Origin: Lachnospiraceae bacterium
Lineage (GTDB): Bacteria; Bacillota; Clostridia; Lachnospirales; Lachnospiraceae
NCBI GenBank assembly: GCA_015057865.1
Contig: SVDH01000013.1
Coordinates: 1 to 64,000, forward strand
Direction of reading: 5' to 3'
DNA length: 64,000 nucleotides
Below the pieces are notes generated by a model. It was not told the origin of the DNA, searched no databases, and worked only from the letters and a program-made list of their open reading frames with translations. Below, piece after piece: positions 19,269 to 28,005 of this stretch. A program made the position numbers and the translations under genes. The number at the start of each line of letters is the position of its first letter. Positions within the stretch are counted from its first letter, which is position 1.

Positions 19269-20609
19269 TTAACGGGCATCCAGTTTTCGTTTGATCCAAA
19301 ACAGCGCGATCACACAGATCACGATCTGTACGGCGGAAGAAGCCGGTGTGGCAAGACCGATATGGAACAGAGAAACCGGCTCCTGCCGGCTCATGATAAA
19401 GGAAATGGGCACTCGCACCAAAAAGGCACCGATGATCCCCTGTACCATGACAAGCTTTGTCATCTCCATGCCGTTTAAAAAGCCGATCATACAGAACATA
19501 AAGCATGTCAGAAGGCAGTCCACACCATATGCTTTCATGTAATCTGCTGCCGCCGCGATCACATATGGATCGTCGACAAACAGTTTCGCGAGCACATCTC
19601 CGTAGAAAAATGCCAGCACAAACATCGCGACGCCAACGACCGTAGATACTGCGACCGAATAGCGCAGGACTTTCCAGGCTCTGTCGTATCGTTTCGCGCC
19701 GCGGTTTTGTGCAACAAATGCAGACATCGCCTGCATAAACGCGATCGGAACCAGGATCAGAAGGGTTACGATTCGTTCCGATATGCCTACGCCGGCAGAC
19801 GGACCGACGCCCAGCACGTTTACGATCGCCAATATGATCAGAAATGACAGATTGACCAGAAGATCCTGCAGCGCGATCGGCGTTCCCAGCGCCAGAATCT
19901 TTTTAATGACCGTTTTATCCGGACGAAGTGATTTTCTTGTCATCGTAAACGGCAGTTCTTTTCTATTGATCATCCACCAGGAAGCCAGCACACTGATCAG
20001 CTGTGCTCCCACAGTTGCGATCGCGGCACCCAGCGCACCCATGTGTAACACCGCAACCAAAAGCAGGTCCCCGCAGACATTGCAGCAGGCCGCGATGATC
20101 ACTGTGATCAATGGTGTTCTGGAATCGCCCAGGCCTCTGAAAATGCTTCCGATCAAATTGTATAACACGATGACGATGCCGCCCAGACCGCAGACCCGCA
20201 CATATTGGACCGTTGAAGCGAATGCTTCCGCAGGCGCATTCATAATGCCCGAAAACGCAACTGCTCCGGCAGATATGACAACGGTCAGAATGATCCCGAA
20301 AATAACAAACAGGAAGATGCCGTTTCCGGTGATCAGGCCGGCCTCTTCTCCTTTTTTCTCACCAATTTTTTCTCCGATGAAAATCGTGAGTCCCATCGCC
20401 AGACTGCTGGTCAGTGTCGTGATCGTCAGCATGATCTGCGAACCGGTCGCAACCGCAGATACTTCAGACGGTTCGGAAAAATTCCCGACAATGATCATAT
20501 CGATCGCGCCATAGAGGAACTGCAGAAAAAGAGCAAATATGATCGGGATCGAAAACAACAAAAACGGCCCCAATATTTTTCCACTTGTAAAATCTCTGTC
20601 TTTTCCCAT
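19269..20609 (-). CDS. MATE-family multidrug/toxin efflux transporter
   Basis: 446 aa from the chosen start. About twelve hydrophobic segments, an N-terminal 'GPFLLFSIPIIFALFLQFLYG' type first helix with 'AIDMIIVGNF', and a second similar half (residues about 240-430) match the NorM/MATE duplicate-bundle fold. These proteins export organic cations or drugs using Na+ or H+. The start at 20609 has AGGAGC six bases upstream; a longer frame to 20678 lacks a ribosome site. It stands alone, divergent from rqcH, with no obvious terminator in the 165 bp before lepB. Substrate cannot be inferred. Confidence 0.9.
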   Translation of the reverse strand: MGKDRDFTSGKILGPFLLFSIPIIFALFLQFLYGAIDMIIVGNFSEPSEVSAVATGSQIMLTITTLTSSLAMGLTIFIGEKIGEKKGEEAGLITGNGIFLFVIFGIILTVVISAGAVAFSGIMNAPAEAFASTVQYVRVCGLGGIVIVLYNLIGSIFRGLGDSRTPLITVIIAACCNVCGDLLLVAVLHMGALGAAIATVGAQLISVLASWWMINRKELPFTMTRKSLRPDKTVIKKILALGTPIALQDLLVNLSFLIILAIVNVLGVGPSAGVGISERIVTLLILVPIAFMQAMSAFVAQNRGAKRYDRAWKVLRYSVAVSTVVGVAMFVLAFFYGDVLAKLFVDDPYVIAAAADYMKAYGVDCLLTCFMFCMIGFLNGMEMTKLVMVQGIIGAFLVRVPISFIMSRQEPVSLFHIGLATPASSAVQIVICVIALFWIKRKLDAR

Positions 20610-20694
20610 AAATGCTCCTGCATCGAACTGTAATTTATATAATAGTATAGCAAGAATCCGGGGATAGAAAAGGTACAAACTACAGAAAAAATGT

Positions 20695-20700
20695 TATACT
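20695..20700 (+). promoter_or_regulatory. Possible -10 box for rqcH
   Basis: TATACT lies 32 bp before the rqcH ATG in an AT-rich stretch, with no clear -35 box 17 bp upstream. The gene itself has a good TTTAGGAGA ribosome site. Confidence 0.3.
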
Positions 20701-20732
20701 ACATTTAACAGTGCATTTTAGGAGATAACACT

Positions 20733-22547
20733 ATGGCTTTTGATGGGATTGTGATCGCAAATATCAAAAAGGAGCTTTCGGATCAGTTTACGGGGGCGCG
20801 GATCAGCAAGATCACGCAGCCGGAACCGGACGAACTGATGCTGACGCTGAAAGGTGCGGATGCGCAAAAACGGCTGCTGATCTCAGCGAACCCTTCTCTT
20901 CCGCTGATCTATCTGACGACGGAAAACAAGAAGAGTCCGATGACGGCGCCGAACTTTTGCATGCTTTTAAGGAAGCATATTTCGGGCGGACGGATCCAGT
21001 CGATCGAGCAGCCTGACATGGAGCGGATCCTGGTCTTTAAGATCAGTCATCTCGACGACATGGGTGACATGCGGGAAAAGAAGCTGATCGTCGAGCTGAT
21101 GGGTAAGCACAGCAATATCATTTTCTGTGATGAGGAGGATATGATCCTTGACAGCATCAAGCATATTTCCGCGCAGGTCAGCTCAAAGCGGGAAGTACTG
21201 CCGGGGCGGAAATGGTTTATTCCGACGCAGGGCGAGAAAGCCTGCCCGCTCGACGTTTCTGCAGAAACGTTCAAAGCGCAGATTCTCTCCTGCCCGATGA
21301 CTGCCGCAAAAGCGATCTATACTTCCTACAATGGCATCAGTCCGCTCATTGCAAATGAGATCTGTTATCGCGCAGGCGTGGATGGGGATAGCCCGACGGC
21401 GGCATTGTCTGTCAGCGGCTCGGCATCCGCCACTTCGGACGCGGAATCGCAATCGACATCTGCCTCATCCGCCATCCCGGATGCAGCGGCGCTTGACCGC
21501 CTCGCGGATGTTTTTTGCGATGTCATGAATCAGGTGACATCCGGCAGTTTTTCCCCGAACATGGTCCTCGATGGCGACAAGCCTGTCGAGTACGCCTCCC
21601 TTCCGCTTACAATGTACGCGGACTTGACGGCCGAATCCTACCCGGATATCTCTTCACTTTTGTCTGCCTATTATTCGAAAAAAAGTGTTTATACGCGGAT
21701 TCACCAGAAGTCTTCCGACCTTCGTCATATCGTAACGACTTTGTTGGAGCGCGCCCGCAAGAAATACAGCCTGCAGGAAAAGCAGCTCAAAGATACGGAC
21801 AAGATGGACAAATACCGGAAATACGGTGAACTTTTGCACATCTACGGATATGAGATCCCGCCGAAATCCTCCGGGCACGAAGTCGAGGATTATGAGACCG
21901 GGCAGCTGATCAGGATTCCATTGGACAAGAATCTTACGGCGATGGAAAACGCGAACAAATATTATGATCGCTACAATAAGCTCAAGCGTACGAAAGACGC
22001 GCTCTCGATCCAGGTCGAGGAGACAAAAGATGATGTGAAATATCTTGAATCGATCGCTTCCGCGCTCGATCTGGCAGAGGATGAATCCGATCTGGCGCAG
22101 ATTCGTGAAGAGCTGGTGCAGGCCGGATATATCAAGAAACATTCTTTTAAAAAGAAAGCAAAGACACCTGCCGGGAAGCCGCATCACTACCGCTCCTCAG
22201 ACGGGTTTGACATGTATGTCGGCAGAAATAATCTGCAAAACGATATGCTGACATTCAAGATCGGCCAGGGGAATGACTGGTGGTTCCACGCCAAGGGCAT
22301 CCCGGGCTCACATGTACTGGTCAAGTGCCCGGACGGCGATATGCCGGACCGCACCTTTGAGGAGGCAGGGCGCCTCGCGGGGTACTACTCCCGCGGAAAG
22401 GACTCCGAAAAAGTCGAGATCGACTATCTTCAGAAAAAGAATGTCAAGAAACCAAACAAGGCAAAGCCCGGCTTTGTGGTCTACTACACGAACTACTCGC
22501 TGACCATACAGCCAGACATCACAGGAATCGAAAAGCTGCCGGACTAA
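20733..22547 (+). CDS. rqcH: RqcH (NFACT / fibronectin-binding FbpA family)
   Basis: 604 aa. N-terminal NFACT-N domain starts 'MAFDGIVIANIKKEL' with the typical ISKITQPEPDEL block; a coiled-coil centre (about 330-450) follows; the C-terminal NFACT-R domain has 'FDMYVGRNNLQND..LTF' and 'DWWFHAKGIPGSHV' (about 490-530). Family role: binds stalled 50S subunits with peptidyl-tRNA and adds C-terminal alanine tails that mark nascent chains for proteolysis. A Ser/Ala-rich low-complexity insert (about 230-250) is unusual and probably a surface loop. Monocistronic, divergent from the MATE gene, with its own terminator. Confidence 0.93.
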   Translation: MAFDGIVIANIKKELSDQFTGARISKITQPEPDELMLTLKGADAQKRLLISANPSLPLIYLTTENKKSPMTAPNFCMLLRKHISGGRIQSIEQPDMERILVFKISHLDDMGDMREKKLIVELMGKHSNIIFCDEEDMILDSIKHISAQVSSKREVLPGRKWFIPTQGEKACPLDVSAETFKAQILSCPMTAAKAIYTSYNGISPLIANEICYRAGVDGDSPTAALSVSGSASATSDAESQSTSASSAIPDAAALDRLADVFCDVMNQVTSGSFSPNMVLDGDKPVEYASLPLTMYADLTAESYPDISSLLSAYYSKKSVYTRIHQKSSDLRHIVTTLLERARKKYSLQEKQLKDTDKMDKYRKYGELLHIYGYEIPPKSSGHEVEDYETGQLIRIPLDKNLTAMENANKYYDRYNKLKRTKDALSIQVEETKDDVKYLESIASALDLAEDESDLAQIREELVQAGYIKKHSFKKKAKTPAGKPHHYRSSDGFDMYVGRNNLQNDMLTFKIGQGNDWWFHAKGIPGSHVLVKCPDGDMPDRTFEEAGRLAGYYSRGKDSEKVEIDYLQKKNVKKPNKAKPGFVVYYTNYSLTIQPDITGIEKLPD

Positions 22548-22556
22548 CGGAACGCA

Positions 22557-22583
22557 AAGCTGCCGACTTTCGGCAGCTTTTTT
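22557..22583 (+). terminator. Rho-independent terminator of rqcH
   Basis: Perfect 10-bp stem AAGCTGCCGA/TCGGCAGCTT with a 3-nt loop, followed by a T run, 10 bp after the rqcH stop codon. Confidence 0.9.
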
Positions 22584-22607
22584 GTGCTGCGGAAGCTTAC
22601 TGAAAGC

Positions 22608-22627
22608 AAGTGCTGGCGCCAGTACTT
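22608..22627. repeat. 20-bp near-perfect palindrome
   Basis: AAGTGCTGGCGCCAGTACTT: 9 of 10 arm positions pair and the tenth is a G-T wobble. It lies between the rqcH terminator and the 31-bp array. Function unknown; possible protein-binding site. Confidence 0.5.
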
Positions 22628-22671
22628 TACAGGCTATGCCGGTATCTTTCCGAGGCGCGGAACTTGCTTTG

Positions 22672-22938
22672 TTATACTTTGACGGGTTTGCGCCCCTGAC
22701 TGTTAAGGATTGACGACTTTGTGTCACCGTCTGTTAGACATTGACGACTTTGCGTTCTTAAGTGTTATAGATTGACGGCTTTGCGAAATGTGATGGCGCA
22801 AAGTCGTCAGTATCTAACATATGTGTTCGCAAAGTCGTCAGTTTTTAACACACCACGTCGCAAACCCGTCACCTTTTAACATGCCTTGTCGCAAACCCGC
22901 ATTTCTTTAACACACCACGTCGCAAACCCGCCAAACTA
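22672..22938. repeat. 31-bp-phased inverted repeat array (4 units + 5 units)
   Basis: Core TTGACGACTTTGCG or close variants starts at 22679, 22710, 22741 and 22772. Its reverse complement starts at 22797, 22828, 22859, 22890 and 22921. Every step within an arm is exactly 31 bp and the arms mirror about 22791. Outside the core a TGTTA block is also conserved and the remaining bases vary. Outer units carry a GGGTTTGCG variant. The array fills the gap between convergent rqcH and recG, together with a palindrome and two terminators; I see no gene in this 427-bp gap. Confidence 0.9.
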
Positions 22939-22942
22939 CAAC

Positions 22943-22963
22943 AGGCGGGGCACAGCCCCGCCT
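22943..22963. terminator. GC-rich hairpin after recG
   Basis: AGGCGGGGC, 3-nt loop, GCCCCGCCT. It lies 12 bp past the recG stop on the minus strand, where a modest T-containing run (TGTTGTAGTTT) follows. Confidence 0.6.
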
Positions 22964-22974
22964 GAATTCCGTCA

Positions 22975-25056
22975 TCAAATATGAAACCGCTCCCCGGAAT
23001 CGTTTTGTTCGGCCATCCGGTGGAGTTCTTTTTTCAGCATATAATGCTCCGGAGCAGACAGGTCCGGGTCTGCTGCCAGGATCTCTTTGGCTTCCTCGGA
23101 AGCCTTCTGCAGCATCGCCATATCCTGGAAGACATCAGCGAGCTGGAAGGAAAACGCGCCGCTTTGGCGGATTCCGAAAAAGTCTCCCGGGCCGCGCAGC
23201 TTCAAATCTTCCCTGGCAATCTCAAAACTGTCGTTGGAACGGTTCAGGATCGAAAGACGCTCATTTTCCGTATTTGCTTTTTTGCCCTGCATGAAAATGC
23301 AATACGACTGCGCATCGCCCCTGCCGACGCGTCCGCGCAGCTGATGAAGCTGTGCGAGGCCGAACCGCTCGGCATTTTCAACCATCATCACGGTTGCATT
23401 CGGCACATCGACGCCGACTTCAATGACGGTCGTAGAAACAAGGATCTGTGTTTCTCCCTGCAAAAATGCTTCCATGACCGCATTCTTTTCTTCCGGCTTC
23501 ATGCGCCCGTGCAGCATGCCGACGGTTGCGATTCCTTTGAAACGCTCTCTGATCTTTTTTGTGTATTCGATCACATTTTCTCCATCCATCTCTTCGGACG
23601 GTTCGACCAGCGGACAGACGATATAGACCTGATGTCCGGCTTCAACCTGTTTTTCGATAAATGAGTAGGCGTTGCTCCGCCAGGTCGGATCTACCACGCA
23701 GTTTTTGATCGGCAGGCGCATCGCCGGCACTTCATCGATCACAGAGATATCGAGATCCCCATACAAAATGATCGCAAGTGTCCGCGGGATCGGTGTCGCA
23801 CTCATGACAAGATAATGCGGCAGTTCTCCTTTCTCCGCCAGGCCCGCCCGCTGCTTCACGCCGAAACGGTGCTGCTCATCCGTCACAACAAGCGCAAGAT
23901 TGGCATACTCGACACACTCCTGGAAAAGCGCATGCGTTCCGACGATCAGGGCATTCTTTTCCCTGCGGATGATCTCAAGTGCTTCCCGTTTCTGTGCTGC
24001 CTTCAAGGAACCTGTCAAAAGCACGACCGGCGCATCCACACCCATTTGCTCACAAAATGCCGTAAGCTTATTGGCGTGCTGTCTCGCAAGCACATCTGTC
24101 GGCGCCATGATCGCGGACTGATAGCCCTGCCCGGAGATCTCAAGCATCGCTGAAAAAGCGATGACCGTTTTTCCGGATCCGACATCGCCCTGGATCAGAC
24201 GCTGCATCGTATACGGTCCTCTCAGATCCGCAAACACATCCTCCATCGCGCGTTGCTGCGCGCCTGTCAGCTGATACGGAAGCCGCTTGATGATCTCAGG
24301 CAGGATGGATTCCTTTGTAAAATTAAGATGATTTGCTGTTTTTTCCTCCTGCTCCTTCATCAGATGCATCTGTAAGAGGAAAAGCAAGAACTCATCAAAC
24401 ACCAGGCGTCTTCTGGCCTCGATGCATGCGTTGACATCAACCGGGAAATGGATGTTCTGGATCGCATAGGCATATCCGCAAAGATCATATTTTTGCCGGA
24501 TCTGCTCCGGAAGTCTGTCACGAAGCGCGGCCGTCTCATCATCCAAAATGCAGTCAGAAAGCGCCTGATCCACAGCCTTTTTCACCGTATTGTTCCCAAG
24601 ACCTTTCGTCAGCTGATAAACCGGCTGAACCGTTTTCTGCAGATCCATATACTGTTCGGGCGAATGAATCAGCGGCTGCTCCAGATACAAAATTCCGTTT
24701 TTCTCCGCCACTCTGCCATACAGGATATAATCCTGCCCCTTTTTGAGCACCGAGCGGATATACGGCTGGTGAAACCATATCGCGCGCAGCTCAGGTGCCT
24801 GACCCCCTATCTCAAGAATGGCCGTTTTGAGGCGGCTTTTTGTGTTGACGATCGGGGGACGGGTGATGTGGACATAAATGGCGGCATGCTCGCCGGGGGC
24901 GAGGTCGGCCGGGTCTTTGATGTCCGGGTATGAAATATAATCGCGGGGAAAATAGAGGAGTATATCACGAATCGTGTATACTCCTACTGCATGAAATAAC
25001 TCTTCTGTTTTTTTGCCGATGCCTTTTAATTCTGAAACCGGGGCATCCAAGTTCAT
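22975..25056 (-). CDS. recG: ATP-dependent DNA helicase RecG
   Basis: 693 aa, normal RecG length. N-terminal wedge/OB domain (GIGKKTEELFHAVGV...DILLYFPRDY), Walker A GDVGSGKT (about residue 290), DEQHRFG box, 'SATPIPRTLA', and the C-terminal 'QLRGRVGRG' motif VI followed by the RecG-specific 'LKLRGPGDFFG' block. RecG remodels stalled forks and Holliday junctions. AGGAG precedes the ATG; the gene sits 9 bp after fakA and is probably cotranscribed with it. A short REP-like sequence is embedded near residues 83-88. Confidence 0.97.
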   Translation of the reverse strand: MNLDAPVSELKGIGKKTEELFHAVGVYTIRDILLYFPRDYISYPDIKDPADLAPGEHAAIYVHITRPPIVNTKSRLKTAILEIGGQAPELRAIWFHQPYIRSVLKKGQDYILYGRVAEKNGILYLEQPLIHSPEQYMDLQKTVQPVYQLTKGLGNNTVKKAVDQALSDCILDDETAALRDRLPEQIRQKYDLCGYAYAIQNIHFPVDVNACIEARRRLVFDEFLLFLLQMHLMKEQEEKTANHLNFTKESILPEIIKRLPYQLTGAQQRAMEDVFADLRGPYTMQRLIQGDVGSGKTVIAFSAMLEISGQGYQSAIMAPTDVLARQHANKLTAFCEQMGVDAPVVLLTGSLKAAQKREALEIIRREKNALIVGTHALFQECVEYANLALVVTDEQHRFGVKQRAGLAEKGELPHYLVMSATPIPRTLAIILYGDLDISVIDEVPAMRLPIKNCVVDPTWRSNAYSFIEKQVEAGHQVYIVCPLVEPSEEMDGENVIEYTKKIRERFKGIATVGMLHGRMKPEEKNAVMEAFLQGETQILVSTTVIEVGVDVPNATVMMVENAERFGLAQLHQLRGRVGRGDAQSYCIFMQGKKANTENERLSILNRSNDSFEIAREDLKLRGPGDFFGIRQSGAFSFQLADVFQDMAMLQKASEEAKEILAADPDLSAPEHYMLKKELHRMAEQNDSGERFHI
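24793..24808. repeat. REP-like half repeat inside recG
   Basis: AGGTGCCTGACCCCCT on the plus strand. It matches the half repeat at 33471-33486 in the U32 gene over its first 14 bases. In recG it is translated as GGQAPEL. Confidence 0.5.
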
Positions 25057-25065
25057 GGCAATCTC

Positions 25066-26751
25066 CTATTCCACAGAAATGATATAGTAATAAACCGGCT
25101 GGCCGCCGAGATGGACTTCGATCTCATGATCCGGGCATTCTGCCTCGATCACCTCAGCAAGCGCCTGTGCATCTTCTTCGGTACGGTCTTCGCCGTAGTA
25201 GATGCAGATCAGAGAGGTCTCTTCATTGGTCATGTCCAGAACCATCTCTTTTGTCACATCGGTCATGTCCGCACCTGCTGCACGGATCTTGCCATCTGCG
25301 ATACCCATAAAATCGCCTTCCTTGATGGCGATATCATCGATCGATGTGTCGCGGATCGCATAGGTCACCTCGCCGGTATGGACCGTCTCGATGATCTCCT
25401 TCATCGTCTCCGCATTCTCCTCGGCAGACTGCTCCGGAATGTAGTTGATCATCGCAGTGATACCCTGCGGGATCGTCGTCGTCGGAATAACGATGATATT
25501 CTTTCCTTCACTCATCTCAGCTGCCTGGTTTGCGGCAAGCAGGATGTTCTTATTATTCGGGAACAGGAAGATCGTCTTTGCAGAGATCTTCTCGATCGCG
25601 TCAAGGAAATCCTCCGTGCACGGATTCATCGTCTGACCGCCTGTGATCAGGATGTCAACGCCAAGCTCCGTGAAAACAGATGCAAGTCCTTCACCGGCTG
25701 TAACTGCCACAAATCCCATCTCTTTCTCCGGCTCCTTCGGCGTATCAGCTTCCTGTGCCTTTGCCGCTTCCGCCTGCTGTGCGGCGAGCTTCTCCGCATC
25801 CTTAAACAGACGCTCCTGATGCTCCTCGCGCATATTGTCGATCTTGATTCTGGAAAGGGATCCTAAGGAGAGTCCCTTCTGCAGCGCATTGCCCGGCTCA
25901 TTGGTGTGTACATGCACCTTGATCAGGTCATCATCTGCCACTAAAACGATCGAATCACCAATGCCCTCCAAGAATGCACGGAAATCCATCTCCTGCTCCT
26001 CAGAGATCGGCTTATCAATAACCACGATAAACTCGGTACAATAACCGAACTTGATCTCTTCCTCTGTCTCCGCCGTGATCTTAAGCGGCTTCGAAACTGC
26101 TTCTGTCTCGAATTCACTGTAATCGATCTCTTTGCCAAGGTATGCGTCTCTCGCGCCCGAAAGCACACAAACAAGACCCTGTCCGCCGGAATCCACAACA
26201 CCGGCCTGCTTTAAGACAGGCAGCATCTCCGGCGTCAGCGCCAGAATACGCTCTGCCTCATCGAGGATGGCATTCAGATATGCTTCCATATCATATTCAT
26301 CATCGTATGCCAGATCCATCGCAACCGTCGCTGCTGCTTTGGCTACTGTCAGGATCGTACCCTCTTTCGGCTTCATAACAGCCTTGTACGCTGTCTCAAC
26401 TGCTCTCTCAAACGCCTCGCCGATCACCGGCTTATCGATAACGTCAACCTTCTCTACAACCTTGGAAAAACCACGCAGAAGCTGAGAAAGGATAACACCG
26501 GAATTACCCCGCGCACCACGCAGGGATCCTGATGAAACTGCCTTCGAAAAGGTCTGCATCGTCGCCGGGTCCAGTGCGGAAACTTCCCTGGCTGCAGAAA
26601 GGATCGTCATCGTCATATTCGTACCGGTATCACCATCCGGGACCGGAAAAACGTTTAACTCATTGATCCATTCTTTTTTTGATTCCAGATTCTTTGCTCC
26701 AGCCAAAAACATTTTAGCAAGAAGCTGGGCATCTATCGTATTTGTCTGCAA
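25066..26751 (-). CDS. fakA: Fatty acid kinase catalytic subunit-like (DAK2/YloV)
   Basis: 561 aa. An N-terminal DAK2-type ATP-binding domain has the conserved 'VPDGDTGTNM' (about 34-43) and 'SLRGARGNSGVILSQ'. The C-terminal half is the DegV-like/YloV portion with 'ILITGGQTMNP' and 'IFLFPNNKNI'. FakA phosphorylates fatty acids bound to FakB (DegV) proteins for phospholipid synthesis. The start is TTG: AGGAGG lies seven bases upstream and no in-frame ATG is near. It follows the asp23 gene by 11 bp, the same order as yloU-yloV in Bacillus, with recG next. Confidence 0.9.
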   Translation of the reverse strand: MQTNTIDAQLLAKMFLAGAKNLESKKEWINELNVFPVPDGDTGTNMTMTILSAAREVSALDPATMQTFSKAVSSGSLRGARGNSGVILSQLLRGFSKVVEKVDVIDKPVIGEAFERAVETAYKAVMKPKEGTILTVAKAAATVAMDLAYDDEYDMEAYLNAILDEAERILALTPEMLPVLKQAGVVDSGGQGLVCVLSGARDAYLGKEIDYSEFETEAVSKPLKITAETEEEIKFGYCTEFIVVIDKPISEEQEMDFRAFLEGIGDSIVLVADDDLIKVHVHTNEPGNALQKGLSLGSLSRIKIDNMREEHQERLFKDAEKLAAQQAEAAKAQEADTPKEPEKEMGFVAVTAGEGLASVFTELGVDILITGGQTMNPCTEDFLDAIEKISAKTIFLFPNNKNILLAANQAAEMSEGKNIIVIPTTTIPQGITAMINYIPEQSAEENAETMKEIIETVHTGEVTYAIRDTSIDDIAIKEGDFMGIADGKIRAAGADMTDVTKEMVLDMTNEETSLICIYYGEDRTEEDAQALAEVIEAECPDHEIEVHLGGQPVYYYIISVE

Positions 26752-26762
26752 AATGCATCCTC

Positions 26763-27119
26763 CTAGTCGATCACACGGACACCTTCAACAAATACGTTGA
26801 TCTTGTCAATCTTCATGCCCGTAAATTCTTCTACTTTATATTTGACTGTAGACATCAGGTTCTCTGTGACTGTCGCAATGCTGACACCATATGCCACGAT
26901 GACATGGAAATCCAGCACGATATGATTGTCCTGGATATTGACAGAAATACCGTGATGCAGATAATCTTTCTTTAACAGCTTAACAAGCCCGTCTTTTACA
27001 TTTACTGCTGCCATGCCGACGATCCCGAAGCACTCAACTGCTACAGAACCGGCATAAGTAGCTACAACCTGAGAATCGATCAGGATCGTTCCCAAAGCAT
27101 TATCAATCTGACCTCTCAT
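26763..27119 (-). CDS. Asp23/Gls24 family envelope stress protein (YloU)
   Basis: 118 aa, full length for the family. The conserved 'VEEFTGMKIDKINVFVEGVRV' C-terminal block and the central 'HVIVAYGVSIATVTENLMSTVKY' block are present. No signal peptide or membrane span, so it acts in the cytoplasm, probably near the membrane. Yeast-two-hybrid-level partners in other species include membrane anchors, but the biochemical role remains uncertain. First gene of an asp23-fakA-recG operon; TGGAGGTAATCA precedes the ATG. Confidence 0.9.
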   Translation of the reverse strand: MRGQIDNALGTILIDSQVVATYAGSVAVECFGIVGMAAVNVKDGLVKLLKKDYLHHGISVNIQDNHIVLDFHVIVAYGVSIATVTENLMSTVKYKVEEFTGMKIDKINVFVEGVRVID

Positions 27120-27160
27120 TGATTACCTCCATATTAAGCTTCTGACCGATAAACACACTC

Positions 27161-27166
27161 ATTATA
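27161..27166 (-). promoter_or_regulatory. -10 box for asp23-fakA-recG
   Basis: Minus strand TATAAT, preceded by TATG, 41 bp before the asp23 ATG. No good -35 match at 17 bp. Confidence 0.4.
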
Positions 27167-27232
27167 CATACTTTAGGCCAAAAAGGGAAGTGGTATGACC
27201 TAAAAATAATCCAGGCATTTATAAAAAAACAG

Positions 27233-27261
27233 TTGCAATCATTATAAACTTCTGCTAGAAT
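27233..27261 (+). promoter_or_regulatory. Promoter of rpmB
   Basis: TTGCAA, 17-bp spacer, TAGAAT, about 34 bp before the rpmB ATG. AAGGAGGTGG gives a strong ribosome site. Confidence 0.65.
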
Positions 27262-27295
27262 ACTCATGTTGTCACGAAAATAAGGAGGTGGAACT

Positions 27296-27481
27296 ATGGC
27301 AAAATGCAGTGTTTGCGGAAAAGGCGCGCATTTCGGTTGCAACGTCAGCCATTCTCATAGAAGATCAAACAGAATGTGGAAATCCAACATCAAAAAAGTG
27401 AAATGCAATGTGAACGGCTCACCGAAGCGGATTTATGTTTGCACTTCCTGCTTGAGATCCAATGCTGTTGAACGCGCGTAA
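27296..27481 (+). CDS. rpmB: 50S ribosomal protein L28, zinc-ribbon form
   Basis: 61 aa. It starts 'MAKCSVCGKGAHFG', has 'HSHRRSN' and 'KRIYVCTSCLR'. Two CxxC pairs (Cys4/Cys7 and near residues 50/53) mark the zinc-binding (C+) type, which in other bacteria can be replaced by a cysteine-free paralogue under zinc limitation. Monocistronic with its own promoter and terminator, the usual setting in Clostridia. Confidence 0.97.
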   Translation: MAKCSVCGKGAHFGCNVSHSHRRSNRMWKSNIKKVKCNVNGSPKRIYVCTSCLRSNAVERA

Positions 27482-27502
27482 GGATTAGCAAAATAAAACA
27501 CT

Positions 27503-27532
27503 AAAAAAGATCCGGTTTCCCGGATCTTTTTT
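27503..27532. terminator. Bidirectional terminator between rpmB and gerW
   Basis: Perfect 13-bp stem with a TTTC loop. A run on one side and T run on the other, so it can terminate both convergent genes. Confidence 0.92.
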
Positions 27533-27537
27533 CATTT

Positions 27538-27990
27538 TCAGATTTCTGTCGGTTCTGCTTCAGCCACACCGTTCTCAAGGATATCCTGCATCATCTCTGC
27601 AGCTTCTTCCTTCGCCTGACGGTATGCTTCCGCTCTTTCCGGATTCTTCTTTGCTTCTCTTCCCTGTACAAAACGATCGACAAATTCTGGGATCATATCA
27701 AGGATCTTCATGACGCCATCCTGATTCTTGACACTGATGATGCGTGTCGAACCGTTCTGGATCACGAGTACCGCACTCGGAGAAATCTTCGCGCCGACAC
27801 CGCCTCCGGTATTACGCTTTTTCTCCCCGGCAAATGAACCGGATCCCATACCGAAAGAAATGTCTACAAGCGGAAACAGAACCGTATCGCCGATCTTGAT
27901 CGGATCACCGACAACCGTCTTACTCGAAACGAATCCGTCCATTCCCTTCATTAATGCATCAATGGTACCTGCAAATGTATTCTCCGCCAT
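27538..27990 (-). CDS. gerW: GerW family sporulation protein (YtfJ)
   Basis: 150 aa. The family core is present: 'VVGDPIKIGDTVLFPLVDISFGMGSGSF' with 'GGGVGAKISPSAVLVI' and 'KILDMIPEFVDRF'. In Bacillus GerW is needed for L-alanine germination response, so the gene points to an endospore former. It follows a DUF2953 gene by 15 bp, the same ytfI-ytfJ pairing as in Bacillus, and is last in a four-gene minus-strand operon. Confidence 0.93.
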   Translation of the reverse strand: MAENTFAGTIDALMKGMDGFVSSKTVVGDPIKIGDTVLFPLVDISFGMGSGSFAGEKKRNTGGGVGAKISPSAVLVIQNGSTRIISVKNQDGVMKILDMIPEFVDRFVQGREAKKNPERAEAYRQAKEEAAEMMQDILENGVAEAEPTEI

Positions 27991-28005
27991 AAGTGCGTGC
28001 CTCCT

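Noticed and set aside
22672..22938. CRISPR array
   Set aside because: The conserved core is only about 14 bp, the period is 31 bp in total, and the orientation flips in the middle. No cas genes are near.
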